Source of the DNA: an uncultured Carboxylicivirga sp.
GTDB lineage: Bacteria; Bacteroidota; Bacteroidia; Bacteroidales; Marinilabiliaceae
NCBI RefSeq assembly: GCF_963668385.1
Contig: NZ_OY764327.1
Span: 5,712,724-5,776,723, forward strand
Direction: 5' to 3'
Length of the DNA stretch: 64,000 nt
A program made the translations under genes and the position numbers. Each line of letters begins with the position of its first letter. The first letter of the stretch is position 1. Shown piece after piece: positions 28,040-38,123 of the stretch. Under the pieces are notes generated by a model. That model ran no database searches and had not been told where the DNA came from. It saw only the letters and a list, made by a program, of their open reading frames with translations.

Positions 28040-29989
28040 TTACTTTATACTAAATCCATCATCAATCATGCGGTTACTGTATTGCTGAAGAAATCCCTTA
28101 CAATCTCGTTCGATATCGTTTACATTAACCTGATCAACGATATTATTAGTCATCATTCGATCATCAGCTATATCGTACACAGCTTTTAATTTATTTCCAT
28201 CAAAATGTATGATAGTATCATTTTCAAGGAACTGGTAAGTTCCTGAACGATAACCTATGGCATAACGCTGTACTTTATTATCAAATATATTGTTACCAAA
28301 TGAAACAAATGGCTTATTATAACCAATATAACTCAATACTGATGGCATAATATCAATTTGTTGAGCTATTCTATTATCCATACCTTTCAAAGTACTATCA
28401 CCCGGAGCAAAGAAAATCATTGGAATCGAATACACATCAATATCGTTTCGTGACGACTCAAAGCTTGATACCGAACTATGATCAGCAGTTAATACAAACA
28501 GTGTATTATTGTACCAATCCATTGTTTTTGCTTTTTCAAAAAACTTACGAAGAGCCATATCGGTATATCCCACACACTGATGAACAGGTAAATCACCTTT
28601 GGGAAAAACCCCTTCATAAGCTTCTGGCACTTTAAATGGATGATGCGATGATAAAGAAAACAAACTCGTAAAGAATGGTTGTTTCATCTGATCCATTTCA
28701 TTGGCAAAAAACTGAAAAAACGGTTCATCCCAAATACCCCACATTCCATCATAATCATCATCATTGTCATACTCCGTTTTACCAACATACTCATCAAAAC
28801 CGGCCATTTTTGCAAATGCATCAAAACCCATTGAACCATTGGCTGCCCCATGAAAGAAAGCGGAAGTATACCCATCTTTTTTCAACAATGTTGGCAATCC
28901 ATTTATACGATTAGTTGAATATTCAGATACAATATATGGTAACTCAAGCGAAGGAAGTGATGCTATTATAGAAGGCATGGCATCGATTGATTTAAAACCA
29001 TTAGCATAAGCATGCTCAATGCAGTACGATTGACTAATTAACGAATCTAAAAATGGCGTATATCCCTTATAATTACCATTATCAAGATTTTTATTAAGAG
29101 CCCCAACATACTCCCTGTTAAAACTTTCGAGTATGAAGATTACCACATTCTTCTTCTTTTTATCAAATGACTTCGCATCATACTTATACTCTGGATTATA
29201 AATACTTAACAATTCATCCTTATCGAAATATTTTCTTCTTTCAATGCCCCTTTTTCCCCAAGTACGAATTACACAAAAAGGAGTATTTAATACCAGATTC
29301 ATTTGTTCTGCTTTCTCAACATACCTACCGGCATTATTCATTGTCATTGGGCGCGTAGAATGACGATAACCACCACGAATAGCAACAACACTAAAACCAG
29401 TAAAAATAACCAATGCAACTAAAGCTGTTGGATACACAAACCACCTACGGCTAAATTCAATTGGGCGTGGTTTTACTTTTGAATAAAACTTTGATAACAA
29501 CCAAACCGATGCAACAAACAAAACTGCTATATACCAATAATCAATCAGGAACTGCCCCCACAAACGCCCCATATTATCTTCATTTTTAAGAATATCAAAG
29601 ACATTATAAGTCGTACGTTTCAGAATAAATCGGTAATAAATAATATCAGTTGAAGCCAAAGCCAAACCAATACTATTTACAATCATAAATAACCACTTCA
29701 AGAAGCCCTGATAGCCTTTCTTAAATTTAAATGGGAAAGGGAGAATATAAAATACTACATACAAAGCATTTAAATATAAAATGGCTGCCAGATCAAAAAT
29801 CATCCCTCCTTTTAAAATCTTGAAAAAACCCGACACTGTTACCGGTGGAAAATATTCAGTATTAAATGCCCAAAATATTAATCTAAATGCAGTATAAAAC
29901 ACCATTAAATACAATAATCGCATGATCAACACCAGGTATTCGTTGCGTTCTACTGTTTTATCTAAAAAAGGTATATTCAATTTTTTCAT
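28040..29989 (-). CDS. LTA synthase family membrane sulfatase-like protein
   Basis: 649 residues. About five membrane segments in the first 220 residues, then an extracytoplasmic alkaline-phosphatase-superfamily domain: metal-binding FILESFNREYVG, the nucleophile region GFKSIDAMPSII (Ser or nearby residue in place of the Thr of Staphylococcus LtaS), GAANGSMGFDAF, FFTSLFSLSSHHPF and TADHSS. Relatives transfer phosphoglycerol or phosphoethanolamine to lipids or glycans. Gram-negatives lack lipoteichoic acid, so the acceptor is probably a periplasmic glycan or lipid; this cannot be decided here. Single gene. Confidence 0.9.
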   Translation of the reverse strand: MKKLNIPFLDKTVERNEYLVLIMRLLYLMVFYTAFRLIFWAFNTEYFPPVTVSGFFKILKGGMIFDLAAILYLNALYVVFYILPFPFKFKKGYQGFLKWLFMIVNSIGLALASTDIIYYRFILKRTTYNVFDILKNEDNMGRLWGQFLIDYWYIAVLFVASVWLLSKFYSKVKPRPIEFSRRWFVYPTALVALVIFTGFSVVAIRGGYRHSTRPMTMNNAGRYVEKAEQMNLVLNTPFCVIRTWGKRGIERRKYFDKDELLSIYNPEYKYDAKSFDKKKKNVVIFILESFNREYVGALNKNLDNGNYKGYTPFLDSLISQSYCIEHAYANGFKSIDAMPSIIASLPSLELPYIVSEYSTNRINGLPTLLKKDGYTSAFFHGAANGSMGFDAFAKMAGFDEYVGKTEYDNDDDYDGMWGIWDEPFFQFFANEMDQMKQPFFTSLFSLSSHHPFKVPEAYEGVFPKGDLPVHQCVGYTDMALRKFFEKAKTMDWYNNTLFVLTADHSSVSSFESSRNDIDVYSIPMIFFAPGDSTLKGMDNRIAQQIDIMPSVLSYIGYNKPFVSFGNNIFDNKVQRYAIGYRSGTYQFLENDTIIHFDGNKLKAVYDIADDRMMTNNIVDQVNVNDIERDCKGFLQQYSNRMIDDGFSIK

Positions 29990-30218
29990 TGGGTTGCTTC
30001 TTTATTCACAATGTAAACTCTTCGTTTATTCAGAGTTATTTATTAAAAAACATGACCAACAAAACTACAAACTTTACAATTAATTAGTTCTTAATTAAGA
30101 TTAAATAACTTTTTTTTATGTCTCAAACTTCAATTGACATGAATAAAAAACGTTTATCAAAAAACACTCTTCTTTAAACATGAATAAAGATTAAGTGTTA
30201 TGCTGTAAAAAAAAGACT

Positions 30219-30740
30219 ATGAAAAACAATTTGATTTTTGCTTTACTCCTCTTACTTACAATGTGTAAATCTAATGAAGAACTCCCTACCGTTGCTGAAG
30301 TTAATTTGGAAAGATACATGGGCACATGGTATGAGATAGCACGTCTTCCTAATAGTTTTGAGAAAGGATTAGAATGCGTCACTGCCACCTATTCCATTAA
30401 AGATGATGGCTTTATAAAAGTAGTTAATAAAGGATTCAGTGAATCTGATCATTCAAAAACAGAAGAGGCCATAGGCAAAGCAAAAATACCAGATACCAAT
30501 TACCCTGGGCAATTAAAAGTGAGTTTTTTCGGCCCCTTTTACGGAAATTATTATATCATTGATTTAGATCCCAATTACCAATATGTTTTAATTGGCGAAC
30601 CTTCGCGTAAATATCTTTGGATTTTATCACGAACTCCAGAATTAAATTCAAGTATATACAATTCTCTAATCAGTAAAGCTCAAGAATTAGGTTTCGCAAC
30701 AAATAAAATTTCCATCACTAATCAAGAATGTAATCAATAA
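30219..30740 (+). CDS. Bacterial lipocalin (Blc-like)
   Basis: 173 residues from the ATG at 30219; the GTG at 30195 gives a Cys- and Lys-rich leader and is unlikely. A hydrophobic signal ending LLLTMC suggests a lipoprotein, although Met at -1 is unusual. The lipocalin signature is plain: YMGTWYEIARLPNSFEKG near the start, then CVTATYSI, NYYIIDLDPNYQYVLIGEPSRKYLWILSRTP. Length fits the family. Outer-membrane lipocalins bind lysophospholipids or fatty acids and respond to envelope stress. Convergent with the next gene, 7 bases apart. Confidence 0.93.
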   Translation: MKNNLIFALLLLLTMCKSNEELPTVAEVNLERYMGTWYEIARLPNSFEKGLECVTATYSIKDDGFIKVVNKGFSESDHSKTEEAIGKAKIPDTNYPGQLKVSFFGPFYGNYYIIDLDPNYQYVLIGEPSRKYLWILSRTPELNSSIYNSLISKAQELGFATNKISITNQECNQ

Positions 30741-30747
30741 CTAAACA

Positions 30748-31797
30748 TTACAGATATTTATCATGCTCGAGCATACGTTTTGAGTCCTCTCCTGTACCAA
30801 TTAAAATAGATAACCAACGGGTATTCTCATTTTGCTCGAGTAATATTTTTAATGTTATTGTTAAAGGTACAGATAAAAACATTCCTACAGGACCTAAGAT
30901 AAAGCCCCATATAATTAACGACATAAATACAACGAGTGTAGAAAGTCCCAATCCTTTACCCATTACACGGGGCTCAACAACATTGCCCATTACAGTATTT
31001 ACAATTAGATATCCTACAGCAGTCCAAACCATTCCTCCAACTCCCAATTGCACCAAAGCAAGTAATATAGTAGGTACAGCAGCTATTATAGATCCTATAC
31101 TTGGAATATAATTCAACATAAAGGCAATTACTCCCCATAAAATAGCATAATCTACTCCAAAAATCCATAACCAAAACCAAATAAACAGGCCAGTTAAAAT
31201 ACTTATCACTGTTTTAATTGATAAATAATGACGGATACTGTTTCCTATTTCGTTTAAATGAGAAAGTGATGTCCCATAGTGCTTTTGAACAACAACAGCT
31301 TTATTAATAAATGATTTTGCTTCGAGCAAAATAAAAATAGTTATTAGCATGATTACAAATGAATCAGACATTAATCGACCAATTTCGCCAACTGCGTTAG
31401 TAGTAAAACTTATGATCTTGCCAGGATCAATTAAATCAATTAGTTCCGTTGAATCAATGTCAGCTCCATAGGAATTAAGACTATCTATTAGAGAGGTAAA
31501 TATTTCACGAAGATTCTCTTCGTATTTAGGTACAGCTTTCATGAAATTATTAATTGACCTACCAATAATTCCTCCAAGAAGCAACATAATCATAGCAACC
31601 GCCAACAGTACTGTGGTTATTGCTAACCCATAAGGTAGTTTTCGTTTTTCGAGCCAACTAATTGGCTGCATACAAATTACACTTATAAATACAGCTAACA
31701 CAAATGGAAGTATTACCGATTTAGCAGCCATAATACCAGCTACAATCACAATTATAGAGGCAATAATTACCGACAACGAAGTGTTGGTTTTACTCAT
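30748..31797 (-). CDS. AI-2E family transporter (PerM/UPF0118)
   Basis: 349 residues with about eight membrane segments and the family pattern: hydrophobic pairs at the N-terminus, a cytoplasmic/periplasmic helical region (YEENLREIFTSLIDSL), and the conserved C-terminal LNYIPSIGSIIAAVPTILLAL and VVEPRVMGKGLGLSTLVVFMSLIIWGFILGPVGMFLSVPLTI. Members export autoinducer-2 or act as Na+/H+ antiporters; the substrate here is unknown. Single gene, its start 88 bases from the stop of the upstream channel gene. Confidence 0.93.
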   Translation of the reverse strand: MSKTNTSLSVIIASIIVIVAGIMAAKSVILPFVLAVFISVICMQPISWLEKRKLPYGLAITTVLLAVAMIMLLLGGIIGRSINNFMKAVPKYEENLREIFTSLIDSLNSYGADIDSTELIDLIDPGKIISFTTNAVGEIGRLMSDSFVIMLITIFILLEAKSFINKAVVVQKHYGTSLSHLNEIGNSIRHYLSIKTVISILTGLFIWFWLWIFGVDYAILWGVIAFMLNYIPSIGSIIAAVPTILLALVQLGVGGMVWTAVGYLIVNTVMGNVVEPRVMGKGLGLSTLVVFMSLIIWGFILGPVGMFLSVPLTITLKILLEQNENTRWLSILIGTGEDSKRMLEHDKYL

Positions 31798-31885
31798 AGA
31801 TTCAGATTATATTAGACGCCACAATATAACCAAATATGGCTTGAAACAACACATTAGTTTTAGATTATACTTAAAGTAAAGGCTA

Positions 31886-32683
31886 TTATTTTGAAGTATT
31901 TTTCTTCATCGACTGGATTTCATCTAATAAACAATCGATTTTTGATTCAAGACTTACCACTTTTTCTTCCAAAGCATCATTATTATCACTAACCATTGAA
32001 TCAACAAAAATGGATGTTATTAAGGATAAACCAAGAATTCCGCCTAAAAAAACCATTACAACAAAATACACGTACGTAAAAAAAGATTCAACTGGTCCAT
32101 AATGCTCAATAAGTTCCTCGGGTATTTCGAACCACCCTTCAATGGTAAAAACTTTAAATGTTGAATAAAGAGATTTCATTGGACTGGAAAACATATCTGA
32201 ACCACTGGGCCCAAAAATATAATGAGACAGAATACCCGTTACAAACACAAAAATGATAAATCCTAAAAGAACAAAAACGGAGGCTTTCATCGCTCGTTTT
32301 ACATCGCTCATTAAAGTATTTACATTAGGTACAAAATGAAAGAAGCGAAATGATTTAAATACACGTAGGATACGAAACACTAATAAATAACTTACATCAA
32401 AAGATTCAACTTTAAAAATATATGTAATAAGAGCTGGCAATGATAAAAGAACCAAAATGAAGTCAAAACGGTTCCAACCCGACTTAAAATAAGTAACAAC
32501 TCCCCATTCTGATAATTTTACTGCTGCTTCAACGAGAAACAACGCTGTTATAAAATTATCGAGAAACATAAGGTACCAAATACCGTGATTATGATCTTGA
32601 TAACCTTCGGCAAAAAGAAAAAACACATTAATAATGATCAGTGTTAGAATAAACCGATCCTTAAGAAAAAGCCTTTTGAACAT
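31886..32683 (-). CDS. One-domain voltage-gated cation channel
   Basis: 265 residues, the size of NaChBac-type channels. Six membrane segments: S1-S3 within about 10-90, S4 at about 104-116 with regularly spaced basic residues (RILRVFKSFR), S5 at about 135-155, pore helix and filter at 175-187 with TIEGW (Glu182 would line the pore), S6 at about 200-230. The usual bacterial sodium-channel filter is TLESW, so here Leu and Ser are replaced by Ile and Gly. A heptad helix at 233-262 (LEEKVVSLESKIDCLLDEI) is probably the tetramer-forming coiled coil. Conducts Na+ or Ca2+; selectivity is not predictable with confidence. Confidence 0.9.
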   Translation of the reverse strand: MFKRLFLKDRFILTLIIINVFFLFAEGYQDHNHGIWYLMFLDNFITALFLVEAAVKLSEWGVVTYFKSGWNRFDFILVLLSLPALITYIFKVESFDVSYLLVFRILRVFKSFRFFHFVPNVNTLMSDVKRAMKASVFVLLGFIIFVFVTGILSHYIFGPSGSDMFSSPMKSLYSTFKVFTIEGWFEIPEELIEHYGPVESFFTYVYFVVMVFLGGILGLSLITSIFVDSMVSDNNDALEEKVVSLESKIDCLLDEIQSMKKNTSK

Positions 32684-32819
32684 CTTTACTTTATTTTAAA
32701 GCACTTCAACAAAATGAATGCCTAAATATAAATAAGATGCCCAAAAGGCTTTTTTATTATTCATAATATCTCACAGAGTACTATATCTAGTATACCCTAC
32801 GGTCTATTATACAGATACA

Positions 32820-35381
32820 TCAAACTGAGTTACGACTCGCATTAATATTACCAAACAATGAGCGAATCACCATTTTTTCGTATTTATCTTTAAAATCATC
32901 ATCTCCTTGCTGACGTTTATCATCAACCTGCATTAATGCATGTTGCTGGATAGTCAATAATGGTAAAACAATGCGCTCGCGCAAGCTAATACTCATTCGA
33001 CTACGTGCATGATCTTCTAAGAACTCGCTATAACCCGACAATTTAAGCACCAGTTTCTTGGTTAGTTCAAACTCATCGTGAATCAATTTCCAGAAACCAC
33101 CAAACTTAGGATCTTCAGACATATACTGAGTTAATGCAAAATTAGATTTACTCATACTTTGCATGCTATTTGCTACCAGAGCCTTAAAAAACACTGATGA
33201 ATGATACAAATTAGCACAAGCTTCCCAGTTTCCGGCATCGAGTTGCTCTTTTAGTGCAGTACCCAAACCATAAAATCCTGGAACATTTAACTTCAACTGA
33301 CTCCATGCCCCCACAAATGGAATGGCTCTTAAGTCTTCGAAGTTTAATTTTGTATCCTTTCCTCGTTTAGACGGACGACTTCCTATATTGGCTAGTCCAT
33401 AATATTTAAGTGTACTTCGTTCTTCGAGGAATGGCATAAACAAGTCGTGCTCTTTTAATGATTGATATTTATCAAAACTGGTTGATGACAAAGCCTCAAA
33501 TAAAGTACGTTGCTGATCATCCAACTCTGCATCTTTATGGTTAAAAAGATTGTTTTCCATACCGGCAGACAGCAAGTGACCAAGGTTATTGACAGCCGCC
33601 TGCTGAATACCATAATGCGAACTGATTGTTTGGCCTTGCACAGTCATTTGAATCTGTTTGTTCTCCACTTTTTTACCCATTGCTGAGTAAAATAAATGGG
33701 AATTACCTCCACCTCGAGCCGGAGGTCCACCTCGTCCGTCGAAGAACATTACTTCAACATCGGCATTTCGCGAAACAGCCGTAATATCTTCTTTAGCACG
33801 ATAAATCGACCAGTTAGCAGTTAGATAGCCACCATCTTTAGTACCGTCAGAGAAGCCAAGCATTACGGTTTGTTGCTTTCCTCTTCGCTTTAAATGAGCT
33901 TTATAAATTGGATGATTGTATATGGTGGTCATGGAGGTACCTGCTCCTTCCAGGTCATCAATTGTTTCGAACAATGGAACAACATCAACCGAAACTTCAT
34001 CACTCTTCCATCCACACATTTTGGCCATTGCCAATACTCGAGCCATATCAAGAGGTCCACGACAATTACTAATAATATATCGATGCGCTCCCAACTCTCC
34101 GTTTTGCTCTTGAATTGATTTCATCACACCAAATGATCGAAGTGTATCCTGAACAACCGGATCTTCCATTCCTTCTATTTCAACATTTGCATTTAACGAA
34201 AGTAGAACGTCAAGCTTTTGCTGAGGCTCCATTGCTTCAAAACCGGCAGGAAGCAATCCTGGATTCTTTTCAACCAAAGCATCAAATGCTTTATGTATAA
34301 TTCTACTGTCCTGACGCACATCGATGCTGGCAAAATAAAATCCGAATAAATTAATTTTACGACGGAACGATTTTAATTGCTCCAGAAATAAACCATCGTG
34401 TTGATCTACCAAAATAGATTCAATCTCATCTAATCGTCCAATTAAATAATTAAGATCGATATTTTTTTCTCCACTCGAGTTTGATAATTCATCGGTAAAC
34501 AGAACATCTAACTCATTCATCAATTCATAAATTCCCGGAAAACTTAAGCGACGTTTAAGTAATTTAAAATCTTCGTAATAACATCCGGTAACCGCAGCTC
34601 TTAATCGCTTAGCCACTTTAATGGTAGTATCTACTGTAACAAATGGATTGCCATCTCTATCTCCACCAGGCCAGAATCCCATGGCAATCAGCTTACCCAT
34701 TTGTTTATCATCTGCCAGCGTTTTTGAAACATTATCCATTATTTCGCCAATAGCCGGATAAAAGATATTACTCAAATACCAAATTAAAGCATGGGCTTCG
34801 TCGTAAGCTGTTGGCTTTTGCTTTCGAAAAAAAGCCGTTTTTCCCAGTTGTTGCAATAGATCGCGAACGTAAGCAACATCACCTTTTTTAATGGCCTCCA
34901 TCAAATCGGTTGAAATAGCTAAAACCTTACCCGGATAAAACTGTGTAGGGTGAGCCGTTAAAACAACCCTGATAGCGAAAGACTCGAGCACCTTCTCCAA
35001 TTGCTCTTCGAGATTTTTTCGCTGAACCTTATCTTTGATTCGCTCCCAATGTTTACCTATTCGATGTATTTTCTTATAGGCTGCTTCTTCGAGTGCATCA
35101 ATTAACACAATCTGTCGCTCTACGTACTGTATCACTTTAAACAGAAACTTAACCTGATCTTCTTCAGAAAATCCGGGTTTATGCTCTGCAAAAAAATTCT
35201 TAATAATTGTAGCGGGTGACAAACCCTCTGCCAAACCCTTTTGACATGCATCTTGCAACAAAGGCAAAAGCAGTCCGGTTTGCTGAACGGCATCTAAAGG
35301 AAGAGTCAAAAACAGACTATTATAAAGCTGATACTTCAGCTCAACTTCCTCTCGAAAGGCCTTTTCGATCTGGTCACTCAT
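32820..35381 (-). CDS. ppc: Phosphoenolpyruvate carboxylase
   Basis: 853 residues, slightly shorter than the E. coli enzyme. Catalytic His144 lies in VLTAHPTQ; other signatures are GFWPGGDRDGNPFVT (about 235-250), MLGFSDGTKDGGYLTANW with the Lys region, FFDGRGGPPARGGG with the catalytic glycine/arginine loop, and a C-terminus NINASRNSV that resembles the usual ...RNTG end. It makes oxaloacetate from PEP and bicarbonate to refill the TCA cycle. Monocistronic, with 573 non-coding bases upstream. Confidence 0.97.
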   Translation of the reverse strand: MSDQIEKAFREEVELKYQLYNSLFLTLPLDAVQQTGLLLPLLQDACQKGLAEGLSPATIIKNFFAEHKPGFSEEDQVKFLFKVIQYVERQIVLIDALEEAAYKKIHRIGKHWERIKDKVQRKNLEEQLEKVLESFAIRVVLTAHPTQFYPGKVLAISTDLMEAIKKGDVAYVRDLLQQLGKTAFFRKQKPTAYDEAHALIWYLSNIFYPAIGEIMDNVSKTLADDKQMGKLIAMGFWPGGDRDGNPFVTVDTTIKVAKRLRAAVTGCYYEDFKLLKRRLSFPGIYELMNELDVLFTDELSNSSGEKNIDLNYLIGRLDEIESILVDQHDGLFLEQLKSFRRKINLFGFYFASIDVRQDSRIIHKAFDALVEKNPGLLPAGFEAMEPQQKLDVLLSLNANVEIEGMEDPVVQDTLRSFGVMKSIQEQNGELGAHRYIISNCRGPLDMARVLAMAKMCGWKSDEVSVDVVPLFETIDDLEGAGTSMTTIYNHPIYKAHLKRRGKQQTVMLGFSDGTKDGGYLTANWSIYRAKEDITAVSRNADVEVMFFDGRGGPPARGGGNSHLFYSAMGKKVENKQIQMTVQGQTISSHYGIQQAAVNNLGHLLSAGMENNLFNHKDAELDDQQRTLFEALSSTSFDKYQSLKEHDLFMPFLEERSTLKYYGLANIGSRPSKRGKDTKLNFEDLRAIPFVGAWSQLKLNVPGFYGLGTALKEQLDAGNWEACANLYHSSVFFKALVANSMQSMSKSNFALTQYMSEDPKFGGFWKLIHDEFELTKKLVLKLSGYSEFLEDHARSRMSISLRERIVLPLLTIQQHALMQVDDKRQQGDDDFKDKYEKMVIRSLFGNINASRNSV

Positions 35382-36010
35382 AATAGTTAATTTACTTTAT
35401 TAAATTCGATGCAAAATAATAAGATGTTCGTTAGATTCCTCGATTATTGAAAAATTTCTTTATTTAAATATTAAAATTTATTCATATACTATTGTATTCT
35501 GAATTCAAAAGCCTAATTGACTTAATCTTTCATTATCAACAACTATATCCGTTACAAGTTCTATTAACCCATTCTATATAGTTTTATTAATTTAACTATA
35601 TATTTTTCTACATAACAACTTATAGCATTCCTTTACCTTAAAACCAATCCAAGTATAATACAATCATTATCAAAGTATTTTACTTCCTAACATTAATAAT
35701 ACATTTCACTTACACCCTCAATATATTAACAATAATTTAAATCGTTTTAAAAATAGATCTTAGCTATATTACAAATCAAGATGTTAAATAGAAAACTCAC
35801 TTATTTTATAGAATGATTAAAACAATAAGTTTAATTATTCAATTATTTTTTTCATCTTTACTGTGGAAACCTGCTATTTAAAAATAGAACTAAATCCAAA
35901 ACTAGAGCAATTAATATCCAATAAATGATTTTAGTCATACAGAATTACTGTATATGCTAATTAACATACGCAATTTACTTATATTTAATCAACCTAAAAA
36001 AACACTTAAA
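35382..36010. other. AT-rich intergenic region between divergent genes, about 630 bases
   Basis: No convincing reading frame. It contains an inverted repeat TATATAGTT/AACTATATA (35575-35583 and 35594-35602) with a 10-base loop and five T after the right arm, which may be a weak terminator or an operator. Promoters for ppc and for the hotdog/chemoreceptor pair must lie here. Confidence 0.6.
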
Positions 36011-36904
36011 ATGTCTAAACTGGGAAACGACTTTCATCAAACAATTGAAGAGATTAAATTCGAAGACTATTTAAAATCATTAATCGAAGTAACAGAACCT
36101 TATTATTCGCTAGAAAATTTAACAATTGAAAGTGGAGAGGTACTTAAAGCCAAAGTTAAAAAGCAGCTATTTTGCGAACATGAGGTAAAAGGAATGTCAT
36201 ACTCCGAAGCTGGACGACATTTAGCTATATTAGGATCACTTGCTTTAGCAAACTCCAATCCGGTTAAAGAAAAACACTACTACCTGGCAACAAAAGCATA
36301 TGTAGTAAGAACCCATCAGGATGCCTACAACGATGTTCAACACATTGGTTTTATGAAAACCGTTTCATTCAACAGAAAGAAAGGGGTTGCCGAAGGATAC
36401 CTCACAACTGAAGATGGCACCCAAGTCTATACCATCAAAGTAGAATACCAGGTATTAACCAATGCTCTTTTTCAACGAATGTTTAAACAACACATTCAAG
36501 AAACTACTCACACCGAAGGCTATAATCCATACAAAGAAACAATTGCTTTATATAACCTTATTACATCAAAAGAAGAGTGCTCAGCTACATTAGGCGTAAT
36601 TGATAAAAAAATATGTGTAGGCCATTTTGATGATTACCCTGCCTTACCAGTTGCTCGTATAGCTCAAGTACTAACTTCTATTGCTAATATTCAAAATCAA
36701 CAAATTAACAAATCATCACAACCAATTAAAATTAAAAGAGTTATACTTTATGCCGACTCTTTTTTGTTTGCTGGTGAAACAATGTCGGTCAAAAGTCAGT
36801 ATGAAGAACGTAATGCAGAATCATCTGATGACATAATAATAGATACTTTTGCATACAAGAATAACAATACTAATCATTCAGCCAGACTAACATGTTGGAT
36901 CTAA
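36011..36904 (+). CDS. Double-hotdog (FabZ-like) protein paired with chemoreceptor
   Basis: 297 residues from the ATG at 36011, preceded by an A-rich ribosome site; an upstream in-frame ATG at 35954 gives an unlikely leader. Two hotdog-type halves are suggested: an N-terminal helix [14 protein letters not shown] (64-76) and a C-terminal [17 protein letters not shown] (203-219) that copies the FabA/FabZ motif HFPxxPxxPGxxxxE. His205 is kept, but the catalytic acid of FabZ aligns with Gln219, so dehydratase activity is doubtful. No signal peptide. Its last 13 bases overlap the start of a chemoreceptor gene, which suggests a joint function, possibly binding an acyl thioester for sensing. The fold call is from motif reading only. 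Confidence 0.75.
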   Translation: MSKLGNDFHQTIEEIKFEDYLKSLIEVTEPYYSLENLTIESGEVLKAKVKKQLFCEHEVKGMSYSEAGRHLAILGSLALANSNPVKEKHYYLATKAYVVRTHQDAYNDVQHIGFMKTVSFNRKKGVAEGYLTTEDGTQVYTIKVEYQVLTNALFQRMFKQHIQETTHTEGYNPYKETIALYNLITSKEECSATLGVIDKKICVGHFDDYPALPVARIAQVLTSIANIQNQQINKSSQPIKIKRVILYADSFLFAGETMSVKSQYEERNAESSDDIIIDTFAYKNNNTNHSARLTCWI

Positions 36905-38028
36905 TTTCATTCTATGAAGGATTAAATAAATATGAACTCTATTTGATCCTATTGCTTTTAAGTTCTATTGTTTACACAATTGTAATGCATTTTATAGGAA
37001 AGGAATCTGTTATTTGGAAGATTTCAATAACCTTTATGCCACCTATTTTAATAACGGCGTACACTTCATTTGCTTTTGCATTAACATTGAATTATCTGTT
37101 ATTCATACCGGCGTTAGGAAGTATTTTTGCTGCTTTCCTCATGCTGTTAAGAATAATCAAAAAGCCGTTTGGAGAAGTTGAAGAAATTATTCATAACTTT
37201 TCGAAAGGTGACTTAAAAGTTAACATAGATGATAAATTATTGAATGATAAAACCGAATTAGGAAAAATATCCCGTAGTATTCGTGAGGTTTCAGATTCAT
37301 TAACTGCAATCATTAACGATATCCAAAATGTATCTAACGAGGTAGTATCGCAAAGTACCCAGTTACAAACTACTACCCAAACGCTTACTAATGGAACCAG
37401 TACTCAGGCAGCAGCTACAGAAGAAATAAGTAGCTCGATTGAAGAAGTTTTGGCTATTATCTCTTCAAGTGGAGAGAATGCTATAAATGCCAAACGCATT
37501 TCGAATACAGCAGTACAGCAAATTAATGATAACCTAAAAATATCGGAACAAACAAAAGAGTCGATCAATAATATTTTAACCAATGTAACCAAGATTAACT
37601 CTTTAAGTGAGCAAACAAAGATTTTATCATTAAATGCATCTGTTGAAGCTGCCAGAGCCGGTGAACACGGCAGGGGGTTTTCGGTAGTAGCCAACGAAGT
37701 ACAAAACCTGGCACAAAACAGCAAACATTTTTCTACTATAATACAAGACCTATCATCTGCTGCTTTAGAAATTGGTATCAAAGCATCAAAATCGTTACAT
37801 AACATGGCTCCTGAGATTTTAAATACAGCCAATTTGGTAGACGAAATTAATGCCGGAGCATTAGAACAAAAACATTCAATGAATCAGATTTCAATTTCGT
37901 TAACAGAGCTAAATAACGTAACACAAGAAAACAGTGCTAATAGTGAGGAAATGTCTGCCAGTGCTGATCAATTAATGAATCAGTCTAAGAAATTAAACGA
38001 ACTGATATCTTTCTTTAAAACCAACTAA
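36892..38028 (+). CDS. Methyl-accepting chemotaxis protein without periplasmic domain
   Basis: 378 residues. Three or so membrane segments (about 15-35, 42-60, 65-88) with only short loops between them, so there is no external sensor domain. A HAMP-like stretch (90-140) leads into the signalling domain, whose tip is at about 243-275 ([29 protein letters not shown]). It should signal to CheA/CheW, none of which are in the window. It starts inside the hotdog gene (13-base overlap), so the cytosolic hotdog protein may be its sensory partner. Confidence 0.93.
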   Translation: MLDLISFYEGLNKYELYLILLLLSSIVYTIVMHFIGKESVIWKISITFMPPILITAYTSFAFALTLNYLLFIPALGSIFAAFLMLLRIIKKPFGEVEEIIHNFSKGDLKVNIDDKLLNDKTELGKISRSIREVSDSLTAIINDIQNVSNEVVSQSTQLQTTTQTLTNGTSTQAAATEEISSSIEEVLAIISSSGENAINAKRISNTAVQQINDNLKISEQTKESINNILTNVTKINSLSEQTKILSLNASVEAARAGEHGRGFSVVANEVQNLAQNSKHFSTIIQDLSSAALEIGIKASKSLHNMAPEILNTANLVDEINAGALEQKHSMNQISISLTELNNVTQENSANSEEMSASADQLMNQSKKLNELISFFKTN

Positions 38029-38065
38029 AAAAAACAAAGAGTAGCTTGCTGCTAAATATATAATC

Positions 38066-38094
38066 AAAGGAGGTGACCATTTGGCCACCTCCTT
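38066..38094. terminator. Bidirectional terminator
   Basis: AAAGGAGGTG and CACCTCCTTT pair over ten bases, with further pairing near a short loop. It separates the chemoreceptor gene (ending 38028) from the convergent lipid operon (ending 38124). A short T-tract follows on the plus strand. Confidence 0.85.
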
Positions 38095-38123
38095 TTGTAT
38101 AAAAACATGTCTAATATCCTATA

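Noticed and set aside
30195-30218. GTG start for the lipocalin
   Set aside because: It adds a Cys- and Lys-rich leader; the ATG at 30219 starts the signal peptide directly.
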